From the NCBI GenBank assembly GCA_035504095.1, contig DATJSN010000095.1, positions 1-26,195 of the forward strand: DNA of 26,195 bases. The letters run 5' to 3'. The notes below the pieces were generated by a model that was given only the letters and a program-made list of their open reading frames with translations, made no database searches and was not told the origin of the DNA. How positions within the stretch are numbered: the first letter of the stretch is position 1; each line of letters starts with the position of its first letter. A program made the translations under genes and the position numbers. Of this stretch, positions 1-7,283 are shown piece by piece. Source of the stretch: DATJSN01 sp035504095. GTDB taxonomy: Bacteria; Planctomycetota; Phycisphaerae; WQYP01.

Positions 1-45
1 TGTGACAGTCTCAACGGACTCGATCACACTCGATCTGGCGCCGCT

Positions 46-94
46 GGTTGCTGTGCCTGGGGCTACGCTGCGCTTCGCCTCAGGCACAGCAACC
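46..94. repeat. Inverted repeat (14-bp perfect arms), REP-like
   Basis: The arm GGTTGCTGTGCCTG (46-59) is exactly complementary to CAGGCACAGCAACC (81-94), with a 21-nt spacer. The spacer is rich in GC and itself partly self-complementary. The hairpin could be the terminator of an upstream gene outside the window or one unit of an interspersed repeat. There is no U-tract immediately after it, so I prefer the repeat. No convincing gene lies in bases 1-245. Confidence 0.6.
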
Positions 95-151
95 CTTTCT
101 ATTGAACCATGTTTTTGGTTCTTTGGTAACATACAAGATCAGAACCTGCGA

Positions 152-245
152 CGAGCTCAGTCGAGCCGAGGACCCAGAGAAAAATATTTACCACAATGAG
201 ATGACGAATCCGCAGATTACGCAGATGAACGCAGAGAATATTTTA
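152..245. repeat. Interspersed intergenic repeat (CACAGAG/ACCACAA family), copy 1
   Basis: The stretch contains words that recur elsewhere in the window: GACGAGCTC with a following CGAGCC, TTTACCACAA, and tandem 'cgcagattacgcagatgaacgcagag'-like units. Comparable modules occur near 1600-1690, 6048-6224, 20835-20965, 22141-22480, 25501-25530 and 25960-26056. It is non-coding as far as I can see and lies just upstream of the LRR gene. Confidence 0.5.
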
Positions 246-345
246 ATTGGCACCGGGTTTCCACCACGGTGCTGAATATCCATTCACTACTTTCTCTGCA
301 CAACTGCTTATAATGGTTTTCTGCATATTCGAAGGAAACGAAGTC

Positions 346-1572
346 ATGCCAAAGAATTTGCGTGTGCCGGCCTGCGTTATCGCGTTGTTGCTTTTTTCTC
401 TTGGCGCAGCCGCCACGACCACGACCGCTCCTGATGAGAAAACACTCTCGCAACCGAGTTCTGCTGGTTCGCAATACCTATCTACCGTCCCGACAAAATC
501 GCCGCCGTTACCCAAACGGTTGCCCGCCGACATTCGTGTTGCATGGAGAAACGCCGGTGCGATATCTGGTTGGCTGGATGACGATGGATCCTGGGATCGT
601 TCCGCAAAAGGCAAGCCGGGTGCGATTCCCGCGTTTCGCATTAGACGATGGATGCGCGGCATGACGGAACAGTTACCTTCGCCGGATGAGAACTTCGGCC
701 TGATTCTGGAAAATACAAATATAGGCGATCCTGGTCTGGAAGAACTTGCCAGACTATCCCACTTGCAATCGCTGACCCTCGACCACACCAATGTGTCCGG
801 CGAGGGTTTTAAGGCTCTGGCGGGTTTGACGCAGTTGCGGTATCTGGACCTTAGCGAAAATCGCCACCTGAGCGCTGTGGGTCTGAAAGAATTGGCCGGC
901 CTTAAGCAGTTGCGGGAGATACATTTCTGCGGTTCCAACCTGATGGATGCGGGCCTGCAAGGAGTGTCCAGGCTTGCTCAATTGCAGATACTCTACCTCT
1001 GCGATACCCAGGTGACGGATGCCGGGCTTAAGAATTTAACGGGCCTGGCGCAGTTGCAGCAACTGTGGCTCGACGACGATAAAATAACCGACGCAGGATT
1101 GAAAACCCTGGCGAGCCTGTCTCAGTTGCAGGAACTGAGCCTCAGCGGCACCGATGTGACGGACGCGAGTTTCAAAGAATTGGCCGTCTTCAAGCAAATG
1201 CAAATGCTGTACCTTGACGACACCAATGTAACCGACGTGGGGCTGAAAAAGCTGGCCGGCTTTACGCACCTGCAGGGGCTGATCCTCGACGACGATGCTG
1301 TGACCGACGCGAGCTTGAAGGCATTAGCGGGACTTACACAATTGCAAATGCTGAGCCTCAGCAATACTTCAGTGACGGATGTGGGGCTTAAAGAACTGGC
1401 CGGCATGAAACAGTTACAGCAACTGTGGCTTGATGGCACTTTTGTGACGGTCGCAGGCGTAAAGGAATTGAGAAAAGCGCGGCCCGACCTGCATATTTAC
1501 CAGCTAAAAAATCTCCGAACTTTTCCGCCGCCGCAGACCTTTCCGCCTCCGCCGTCGCTGCAACAGGCTTAA
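346..1572 (+). CDS. Exported leucine-rich-repeat protein (TDAGLK-type LRRs)
   Basis: This 408-residue protein starts at ATG 346, chosen because GAAGGA lies 9 bases upstream and the N-terminus MPKNLRVPACVIALLLF is a clear signal peptide ending near GAAA; an upstream in-frame ATG at 247 lacks both. Roughly residues 110-375 form about ten LRR units of 24 residues with the pattern VTDAGLKxLAGLxQLQxLxLDDT. The last 30 residues are proline-rich (FPPPQTFPPPP). LRRs of this type make a solenoid for protein binding and are abundant in Planctomycetota. No enzymatic domain is visible. It stands alone, with repeat-rich spacers on both sides. The partner and role are unknown. The repeats are arranged in a higher-order triplet, described in the findings. 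Confidence 0.85.
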   Translation: MPKNLRVPACVIALLLFSLGAAATTTTAPDEKTLSQPSSAGSQYLSTVPTKSPPLPKRLPADIRVAWRNAGAISGWLDDDGSWDRSAKGKPGAIPAFRIRRWMRGMTEQLPSPDENFGLILENTNIGDPGLEELARLSHLQSLTLDHTNVSGEGFKALAGLTQLRYLDLSENRHLSAVGLKELAGLKQLREIHFCGSNLMDAGLQGVSRLAQLQILYLCDTQVTDAGLKNLTGLAQLQQLWLDDDKITDAGLKTLASLSQLQELSLSGTDVTDASFKELAVFKQMQMLYLDDTNVTDVGLKKLAGFTHLQGLILDDDAVTDASLKALAGLTQLQMLSLSNTSVTDVGLKELAGMKQLQQLWLDGTFVTVAGVKELRKARPDLHIYQLKNLRTFPPPQTFPPPPSLQQA

Positions 1573-1690
1573 GGGTTGACGATTTTTACCGTGAAGGGGT
1601 GACGATTTTAACGCAGAGGTCGCAGAGGTTACGCTGAGTGCGCAGAGAACATAATAAAAGTTAATTGTTTACCACAACGACACAACGGTT
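1573..1690. repeat. Interspersed intergenic repeat, copy 2
   Basis: The spacer opens with two near-identical units containing TTGACGATTTTTAC / GTGACGATTTTAAC (about 1576-1613). It continues with 'acgcagaggtcgcagagg' type tandem words and TTTACCACAACGACAC (from about 1668). The latter closely matches the left arm of the element at 6081-6098. No promoter is clear to me. Confidence 0.5.
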
Positions 1691-1730
1691 TTGAATTACG
1701 AAAAACGGTGTCGTCGAAACTGGAGATTGC

Positions 1731-2753
1731 ATGAAAGCGATTGCATTTACGCGGCCGCTGCCGATCGAGGCCCAGGACTCGCTGGTGGAGCTGGATATGC
1801 CGCGGCCGGAGCCCGGACCACGCGACTTGCTGGTCAATGTGCGAGCGATTTCCGTGAATCCGGTGGATACGAAAGTGCGCGGCGCGCGGCATCAAGGCTC
1901 GGCGTCGCCTGTCACGGGGAAACCGCGCGTACTTGGTTGGGATGCGGCGGGCGTAGTCGTCAGCAAAGGCGCCGCGGTGAGCGGGTTTGCCGCCGGAGAT
2001 GAAGTCTACTACGCCGGCGAATTGGAGCGTCCCGGATCAAACGCGGAATATCAGGCCGTTGATGAACGGCTTGTCGGACGCAAGCCGAAATCGATGGGCT
2101 TTGCTCAAGCCGCGGCCCTGCCGCTCACGAGCATTACCGCCTGGGAATTGCTATTCGATCGACTTGGCGTTCGCGAAGGTCAGAGCGGCGGGACTTTACT
2201 GGTTAGCGGAGCCGCCGGCGGCGTGGGTTCCATTCTTGTACAACTGGCGCGGCGGCTTACGGGGCTGACCGTCGTTGGGACCGCGTCGCGGCCGGATACA
2301 GTGCAATGGGTGTCCCAGATGGGCGCTCACCACGTGATCGATCACACCAAACCGCTGGCCGGGCAGATAAACGGATTGCAGGCGCCTCCGGTGAAATATA
2401 TCGCGAGCCTGACGGCGACTGCAAAGAACTTTGCACAACTGGTCGAGGTCCTGGCTCCGGAAGGAAAACTGGGCCTGATCGACGATCCGGAATCGCTCGA
2501 TGTGGTGCCGCTCAAGCGCAAGGCGGCGTCATTGCACTGGGAGTTCATGTTTGCGCGATCCATGTGGCAAACGGCGGACATGGCCGAGCAGGGAAGACTG
2601 CTTAACCGTGTTTCAGACCTTGTCGATCAAGGTGAACTGCGCTCGACGCAGACACAGACGTTCAGCCCCATCAGCGTCGAGAATCTGAAGAAAGTCCACG
2701 CACTGGTCGAAAGCGGAAAAACAATCGGTAAAGTGACATTGAGCGGATTCTGA
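1731..2753 (+). CDS. Zinc-independent MDR-family alcohol dehydrogenase / quinone-oxidoreductase-like protein
   Basis: This 340-residue medium-chain dehydrogenase/reductase starts at ATG 1731 with TGGAG six bases upstream. The N-terminal half is a GroES-like catalytic fold, with VNPVDTKVR and VLGWDAAGVV typical of the zinc-binding-alcohol-dehydrogenase-like (YogA/ZADH) branch. The nucleotide-binding motif GAAGGVGSILVQLA lies near residue 160 and should bind NADPH. Structural and catalytic zinc cysteines are absent, as in quinone oxidoreductases, so the likely reaction is NAD(P)H-dependent reduction of quinones or activated enals in the cytosol. Length is normal for the family. It is followed after 86 bp by the cytosine deaminase gene, with a repeat element between. 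The substrate cannot be told from sequence. Confidence 0.85.
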   Translation: MKAIAFTRPLPIEAQDSLVELDMPRPEPGPRDLLVNVRAISVNPVDTKVRGARHQGSASPVTGKPRVLGWDAAGVVVSKGAAVSGFAAGDEVYYAGELERPGSNAEYQAVDERLVGRKPKSMGFAQAAALPLTSITAWELLFDRLGVREGQSGGTLLVSGAAGGVGSILVQLARRLTGLTVVGTASRPDTVQWVSQMGAHHVIDHTKPLAGQINGLQAPPVKYIASLTATAKNFAQLVEVLAPEGKLGLIDDPESLDVVPLKRKAASLHWEFMFARSMWQTADMAEQGRLLNRVSDLVDQGELRSTQTQTFSPISVENLKKVHALVESGKTIGKVTLSGF

Positions 2754-2796
2754 CGTTGAGATCTATCCATGTCATCTATGTAGTCCGCGATAATTT

Positions 2797-2840
2797 GAAC
2801 ATTTTCCTCCGGAACAGATCGCGGTAATAATGTGTTCTTA
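2797..2840. repeat. 44-bp intercistronic repeat, copy 1
   Basis: First of three copies of an element with the conserved core GATCGCGGTAATAATG, preceded by GAACATTTTCCTCCG. It fills the spacer directly in front of the cytosine deaminase ATG. On the minus strand the element reads GGAGGAAAATG, a ribosome-binding-site/start-like arrangement, but no supported gene follows there. Other copies are at 3696-3739 and 7190-7233, all in the same orientation. Confidence 0.75.
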
Positions 2841-3295
2841 TGCTCAGCGAGCAAATAAAAATTTCACTCCTTCGCGCGGCGCTGGCAGAAGCGAAAATGG
2901 GTTTACAGGAAGGCGGACTGCCCATCGGCTCTGTACTGGCCTCGCCTGATGGAACGATCCTGGCGCGCGGCCATAATCTGCGCGTCCAGACCGGCGATCC
3001 AACCGCCCATGCGGAGGTTGTCTGCATTCGCAATGCGGGACGTCGCCGTGATTGGACAAAACTCGTGCTGGTCAGCACGCTAAGCCCATGTATTATGTGT
3101 ACCGGAACCTCCCTGCTGTATCGCATTCCGGAGGTCGTAATCGGCGAGAATAAGAATTTTCGTGGTGCAGAAGACCTGTTCGAACATAACGGCGTCAGGG
3201 TTCATCTGATGCAGGACCCCGAATGTATCAAACTCATGGCGGAATTCATAAGAGACAAACCTGACCTGTGGAATGAAGATATCGGTTTGGAATGA
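2840..3295 (+). CDS. Cytosine deaminase, FCY1-like (yeast type) nucleoside/cytidine deaminase family
   Basis: This 151-residue enzyme of the cytidine-deaminase-like fold should use zinc to hydrolyse cytosine to uracil and ammonia in pyrimidine salvage. The zinc site is seen as H57-A-E59 (the proton-shuttle glutamate) and C84-x-x-C87 in SPCIMC. The C-terminal half closely follows yeast Fcy1: the YRIPEVVIGENKNF segment and the ending DKPDLWNEDIG match the yeast family signature from memory. That points to cytosine, rather than guanine or tRNA adenosine, as substrate, although this is inference. The ATG at 2840 lacks an obvious Shine-Dalgarno sequence because the 44-bp repeat occupies the upstream region. 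Length is normal. Confidence 0.85.
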   Translation: MLSEQIKISLLRAALAEAKMGLQEGGLPIGSVLASPDGTILARGHNLRVQTGDPTAHAEVVCIRNAGRRRDWTKLVLVSTLSPCIMCTGTSLLYRIPEVVIGENKNFRGAEDLFEHNGVRVHLMQDPECIKLMAEFIRDKPDLWNEDIGLE

Positions 3296-3317
3296 TACCT
3301 GTTGGGGAATTTAGGTA

Positions 3318-3713
3318 ATGCAACCATGTGATTGTCAGACTCGTCGTGATTTTTTCAATATCCACCCGGAGGAACTCAGAAATTTTTTGTTAGGTTTCGT
3401 TCAGCTCACAACTGATCGCCATGCGGATTATCACCTCTATAGATGTCCGCTTTGCAATACGCTGTGGCTAGTCGATGATACGACCCGCAGTCCTATGGCG
3501 GTCCGAGTTTCTTCTGAAGCTGCAGCGATCGATTTTGACGAGCGACCCTATAGACGGCAACTTATGGTGGAATGGCACGGCGGTGTTACGGACCAAAAGT
3601 GTAATTTCATAGATTGTAATAATCGTGCGTTACGCGGCATCGTTTATTGTGTTGATCATGCATATCCGATGTTTGCGGTTGACAACCCGAAAAAAGAACT
3701 TTTTCCTTCGTAA
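3318..3713 (+). CDS. Small cysteine-rich protein of unknown function, probable zinc binder
   Basis: This 131-residue protein belongs to no family I recognise. It has three cysteine groups: C-x-C near residues 4-6, CPLC around residues 43-46, and a C-terminal CNFIDC ... CVDH cluster around residues 99-118. This spacing suggests one or two zinc-ribbon or treble-clef sites. There is no signal peptide or membrane segment, so it is probably cytosolic. It begins 22 bp after the cytosine deaminase gene, so the two may be co-transcribed. Its last codons and stop lie inside the second copy of the 44-bp repeat, so the repeat has supplied the C-terminus (KKELFPS). The real upstream end of the gene is uncertain because the Shine-Dalgarno region is weak. 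Confidence 0.6.
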   Translation: MQPCDCQTRRDFFNIHPEELRNFLLGFVQLTTDRHADYHLYRCPLCNTLWLVDDTTRSPMAVRVSSEAAAIDFDERPYRRQLMVEWHGGVTDQKCNFIDCNNRALRGIVYCVDHAYPMFAVDNPKKELFPS

Positions 3714-3739
3714 TAGATCGTGGTAATAATGCACTCTTA
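3696..3739. repeat. 44-bp intercistronic repeat, copy 2
   Basis: More diverged copy: GAACTTTTTCCTTCG followed by GATCGTGGTAATAATG. It overlaps the 3' end and stop codon (3711-3713) of the preceding gene and lies 41 bp before the next ATG. It keeps the same orientation as copies 1 and 3. Confidence 0.65.
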
Positions 3740-3780
3740 TCTAAGAATATCCAAGAGCCTCTAAAGGAGTCTACTTCACG

Positions 3781-6003
3781 ATGACCACTACGTTCCATCG
3801 CGTTTGGCACTATAGATCACTGTGCACGAATGTCGCCGCCGCCCTGGGCTTTATTCTGTTTATCTGCGGCTATCTTTTGCCGGCGCAAGCGCAGAACGTT
3901 CCCCAGACGCAACCGGCCCAGACAACTACCGTCATCGCCACCGTCCATGTGGATGTGACGCCGGAACACGTTCTCAATACGATTTATCCCGACACGGCCA
4001 CCGGGGCATGGATGGACGTTCTATCCAAATCGCAGGTCGACAATCTCAGCAAACCCGCCGTGATTCAAGGCGTCAAAAATCTGGGTTGGGGTTCCATCAC
4101 CATGCGCAACAACAGCGAGTTGCGTCTGGCCGCATGGCACTGGAACGAAAACGGTACGTGGAGCGATCCGGTCAACAAGAGTGGATATTTCACCGGCAGC
4201 GCCGCTTTAGCTGAACCGATCCATTACGGTTACTCCTATTCGCTGCCCCATCGCGATTTCATGACCAGCGGCGACCCGCCTTTGGTGGCGGGTTTTCAAA
4301 GCTATTGGAAAAGCAATCCTTACCTGACCAGCCATTTCACCGGCGAGTCCGACGCGCTGCACCCGCAATGGATCGTGATCGACATGGGCATCGCCCGGCC
4401 CGTTAATGCCGTCCACATCCAGTGGGTCAATCCCTACGCCGTCGCTTATGTGGTCCAATATTGGATTGGTGATGACAATGCTTTGGATTGGGACATGGGT
4501 CCCAATGGCGTATGGAAGCCATTTCCCTCCGGCACAATCACCAACGGGACCGGCGGCAATGTACATCTGAAACTCTGCGATGCGCCGATTACCGCGCGAT
4601 TCCTTCGCGTTTTGATGACCCAATCATCCAACACCCCCGACACGCACGGCGCACAGGACATCAGGAATTGCGTGGGTTATGCGATCCAGACGCTCTCTGT
4701 GGGAACGATTGATGCCAAAGGCGTCTATTCAGTTATCTATCCGGCCAATGGCGTCGAACCCGGACCCGGGCGCCATCGGGACGAAGGCGATGCGTTTCCC
4801 GGATCCGCGGAAGATACCGCCGGGTCCTTTTGCGCTTCTTCGATCGACCCCTGGCACGAGGCCAACAATCTGATCACCGGCGGCGACGAGGAATACAACG
4901 GCATCGATAATTTCTTCACCAGTGGATTAACCATGGGCCACCCGGCGCTGGTTCCGGTTACGGTGATCTACGGCACGCCCCAGGACGCCGCCAATGAAGT
5001 GGCGTATATTTACAAGCGCGGTTATCCAGTAGTGGGAATCGAGATGGGCGAGGAGTGCGATGGCAAGCACACCATGCCGGAAGATTATGCTGCGCTTTAT
5101 TGCCAGTGGGCGACGGCCATTCACAAACTCACGCCGAGCGCCCGGCTGGGCGGTCCGGTTTTCGAAGGCGTCGATAAAGATATCACCCTTTGGGCGGACA
5201 ACCAGGGCCGAACTTCCTGGATGGAGCGATTTATCGATTACCTGAAATCCCATGGACATCTTCAGGACCTCTCATTTTTGTCCTTCGAGCATTATCCTTT
5301 TCTGGTCAACGGGTTTTCGCCGCCCGATGACTGGGACACGCTTTACATGGAGCCGGGGATCATGAAACACGTCCTGCACATGTGGCGCGCCGACGGCGTC
5401 CCGGCAAATGTACCGTTGATTATCTCAGAAAGCGGAATCACCGCCGGCGGCGGCAAACGCGGTTACATGGGCGTCACGGGCAACGCCATTTGGGAATGTG
5501 ATGCGTTCGGCACATTTTTTTCCCAGGGCGGCACGGCCTTCTATCGGCCGGCGATCAATAATGGCGCGCGCGGTCGCCGCAACAGCAAAGGCCCGCTCGG
5601 CGGCGGGACCTACGGCACGCCGCAATATACGCCGTTTACTTCCGCACACATCATTAACTTTGAATGGCTCCAGCACGGCGGCGGCGCGAATCAGATTTTC
5701 CCCGCCAACGCGGACCTGCTCGATGCCGCCGGACGCATTGTGATTACTTCGTACGCGGTGCACCGCCCGGATGGAAGCTGGTCGTTGATGCTGATCAATC
5801 ATGACCTCAACGCGGCGCACCCGGTTCATCTGGTCATCGACAACGCCCAAGGCGTGCAGCATTCATTCACGGGACCTGTGGCCCTGGTGCAGTATTGCAA
5901 TAATCCCAGCGAAGATAAAAACGTCACAATGCCCCCAAGCCCTGACGGCATGTATGTGCTGCCCATCGGCTCAATCACTATCATTCGTGGAAAGTTGCAA
6001 TAG
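3781..6003 (+). CDS. Secreted glycosidase-like protein (clan GH-A-like barrel) with a discoidin-like domain
   Basis: This 740-residue protein starts at ATG 3781 behind AAAGGAG and has a signal peptide of about 38 residues ending AQA-Q. Residues about 45-150 look like a beta-rich N-terminal domain. Residues about 160-310 resemble an F5/8 type C (discoidin) carbohydrate-binding module (HPQWIVIDMGIARPVNAV, ITARFLRVLM). Residues about 340-600 look like a TIM barrel: GIEMGEE offers acid/base candidates E421, E424 or E425, and IISESG puts a nucleophile candidate at E550, a spacing fitting retaining clan GH-A enzymes. The C-terminus is a beta domain. Likely role: hydrolysis of an extracellular polysaccharide, possibly arabinofuranosidase- or xylosidase-like. 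The exact family is not assigned. It appears monocistronic, with repeat-rich DNA on both sides. Confidence 0.7.
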   Translation: MTTTFHRVWHYRSLCTNVAAALGFILFICGYLLPAQAQNVPQTQPAQTTTVIATVHVDVTPEHVLNTIYPDTATGAWMDVLSKSQVDNLSKPAVIQGVKNLGWGSITMRNNSELRLAAWHWNENGTWSDPVNKSGYFTGSAALAEPIHYGYSYSLPHRDFMTSGDPPLVAGFQSYWKSNPYLTSHFTGESDALHPQWIVIDMGIARPVNAVHIQWVNPYAVAYVVQYWIGDDNALDWDMGPNGVWKPFPSGTITNGTGGNVHLKLCDAPITARFLRVLMTQSSNTPDTHGAQDIRNCVGYAIQTLSVGTIDAKGVYSVIYPANGVEPGPGRHRDEGDAFPGSAEDTAGSFCASSIDPWHEANNLITGGDEEYNGIDNFFTSGLTMGHPALVPVTVIYGTPQDAANEVAYIYKRGYPVVGIEMGEECDGKHTMPEDYAALYCQWATAIHKLTPSARLGGPVFEGVDKDITLWADNQGRTSWMERFIDYLKSHGHLQDLSFLSFEHYPFLVNGFSPPDDWDTLYMEPGIMKHVLHMWRADGVPANVPLIISESGITAGGGKRGYMGVTGNAIWECDAFGTFFSQGGTAFYRPAINNGARGRRNSKGPLGGGTYGTPQYTPFTSAHIINFEWLQHGGGANQIFPANADLLDAAGRIVITSYAVHRPDGSWSLMLINHDLNAAHPVHLVIDNAQGVQHSFTGPVALVQYCNNPSEDKNVTMPPSPDGMYVLPIGSITIIRGKLQ

Positions 6004-6047
6004 CCGCAGTTTGAAGTGTTCAGTTTTCGGTTTTCAGTTTTTTTATT

Positions 6048-6224
6048 AGCCACAGAGGACACAGAGAACTCAGAGAGAAATTTTTACCACAACGGCACGA
6101 CCTTGGTTAACGCTGAGGGCGCGGGCGATAGGACACAAGTTGAACTTTTTATGCGTTTCTGCGAAATCTGCAGATCGTTTTTCGTGGTTAAAATCGTCGT
6201 GTCGTTGTGCCGTTGTGATAAAAA
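6048..6224. repeat. Interspersed repeat, copy 3, with terminal inverted repeats (MITE-like)
   Basis: Tandem 'cacagagGacacagag'-type words (6050-6080) lead into a 144-bp segment bounded by TTTTTACCACAACGGCAC (6081-6098) and GTGCCGTTGTGATAAAAA (6207-6224). The two arms are complementary at 17 of 18 positions. No long coding frame is contained. The structure could be a non-autonomous mobile element or a folded intergenic RNA element. Confidence 0.6.
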
Positions 6225-6258
6225 GCACTCCCTACAGGAGATTAACTTCCGTCAACCC

Positions 6259-6291
6259 TTGACATTCACAAAGCCAAAAGTTTCCTATAAA
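6259..6291 (+). promoter_or_regulatory. Possible sigma70-type promoter
   Basis: A consensus TTGACA is at 6259-6264 and TATAAA at 6286-6291, but the spacer is 21 bp, longer than the usual 16-18. It lies 57 bp before the GTG of the next gene and is the best candidate in this spacer. The long spacer makes it uncertain. Confidence 0.3.
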
Positions 6292-6347
6292 ATATTATTA
6301 ACACTTATGCAGTGCCTCTGGATCAATCAAATTAACTGGAGGTTTTC

Positions 6348-7178
6348 GTGGTCGCTTTTCGCATATTCCCGGCGCTGGCCGCTGTTCTGCTGATCCTGGT
6401 TTTTCCACTAAAATCCTTGGGCACCGAATTCAGCAGCCTGCAGGGCTATCAGTTGGATTACCCGGCCGGCTGGCAAATCATGACCAGAGATCAAGAGGAT
6501 CAGGTCAGCGCTGAAGGGGCCAAATTTTTTAAAAATGTCGATTTCAGCCACATCGACGTCGTCATTTATAACCCTCAAACTTTTCCTCTACAGAGTGTTA
6601 ACGTCGTCGTCATTCCCGGATCGGAGTCAATAGACCTGCAAAAGCTTTCTGATGTGAGATCGCAAACGCTTAATATGTTGGGTTCCGCTGGTATCGGGGT
6701 GGAAAGCTTTAATTGTTCGATCGTGCATGTTGGAGATAATAATGCCATTTTATCATCTTGGATCGCGACTGTTCCATTTTCGAATACCCTAATCGCTCCA
6801 AAAATGCGCGAGCAGCAATACCTTATTTCCGGAAAATATGACACGTATGTCATCACCTGCACGTCTGAAACGGGACATGATGCTCAGGTGGCTCCCCTGT
6901 TCGCAGACATCGTGGACAGCTTTCAAATAAAAGCCAATGCCGGAAATATTCTTGTGTCCTGGTGGGTCGATAGTTCACCGGTAACCCGGGCGTTCCTGAT
7001 CTGTCTGTTTATTGGCATTCTCGCCGTAATTTCCGCGGTAATCGTCATCAGTCTTGTTTTGCCTTCTTCGTTATTCAAGCCGGAAGAGAAGATTACCCTC
7101 GAATTGGATCAACAAACACCCGACGTACTGACTGAAAAAGAAATCGGCGAGCATCTCCATGGTTCGGGCGAAATATAG
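6348..7178 (+). CDS. Membrane-anchored exported protein of unknown function (PsbP/DUF1795-like flavour)
   Basis: This 276-residue protein begins at GTG 6348 with a textbook TGGAGG five bases upstream. Residues 1-25 form a signal peptide (ALAAVLLILVFPLKSLG). The soluble part opens with YQLDYPAGWQIM, a motif shared by PsbP-like and DUF1795-type outer-surface domains, followed by alternating beta strands to about residue 200. One strong transmembrane helix (FLICLFIGILAVISAVIVIS) spans about residues 220-245, leaving a short acidic cytosolic tail of about 30 residues. The topology therefore places the folded domain outside the cytoplasmic membrane. Family membership rests on a weak motif only. 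The copy 3 44-bp repeat separates it from the IspD-like gene. Confidence 0.65.
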   Translation: MVAFRIFPALAAVLLILVFPLKSLGTEFSSLQGYQLDYPAGWQIMTRDQEDQVSAEGAKFFKNVDFSHIDVVIYNPQTFPLQSVNVVVIPGSESIDLQKLSDVRSQTLNMLGSAGIGVESFNCSIVHVGDNNAILSSWIATVPFSNTLIAPKMREQQYLISGKYDTYVITCTSETGHDAQVAPLFADIVDSFQIKANAGNILVSWWVDSSPVTRAFLICLFIGILAVISAVIVISLVLPSSLFKPEEKITLELDQQTPDVLTEKEIGEHLHGSGEI

Positions 7179-7189
7179 ACGGATAAAAC

Positions 7190-7233
7190 GAACATTTTCC
7201 TCCGCAACAAATCGCGGTAATAATGCGTTGACC
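7190..7233. repeat. 44-bp intercistronic repeat, copy 3
   Basis: Copy starting GAACATTTTCCTCCG and containing ATCGCGGTAATAATG. It differs from copy 1 at three positions over the first 40. It sits between the stop at 7178 and the ATG at 7284. Confidence 0.75.
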
Positions 7234-7283
7234 ATAAGGGCCGTGGGCAATAGTCATGGCCGCTAATTTCCAAGGATGCAACT

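Noticed and set aside
2..199. 65-codon frame at the left edge
   Set aside because: It runs through a hairpin repeat and an interspersed-repeat block, has no ribosome-binding site and resembles no protein I know.
243..938. Long minus-strand frame opposite the LRR gene
   Set aside because: It is the shadow of the plus-strand repeats, which have a signal peptide and clear LRR motifs in the opposite frame.
1005..1500. CRISPR or satellite array suggested by 72-bp periodicity
   Set aside because: The periodicity is coding (24-residue LRR units) and stays in frame with no spacer structure.
2776..3126. Minus-strand frame beginning in the deaminase gene and passing through the 44-bp repeat
   Set aside because: It is antisense to a gene with a complete zinc site. 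Similar short peptides arise from each repeat copy, which explains why such frames look 'conserved'.
4207..5862. Several minus-strand frames inside the glycosidase gene
   Set aside because: Arg/His-rich translations without domains; typical antisense shadows of a GC-rich gene.
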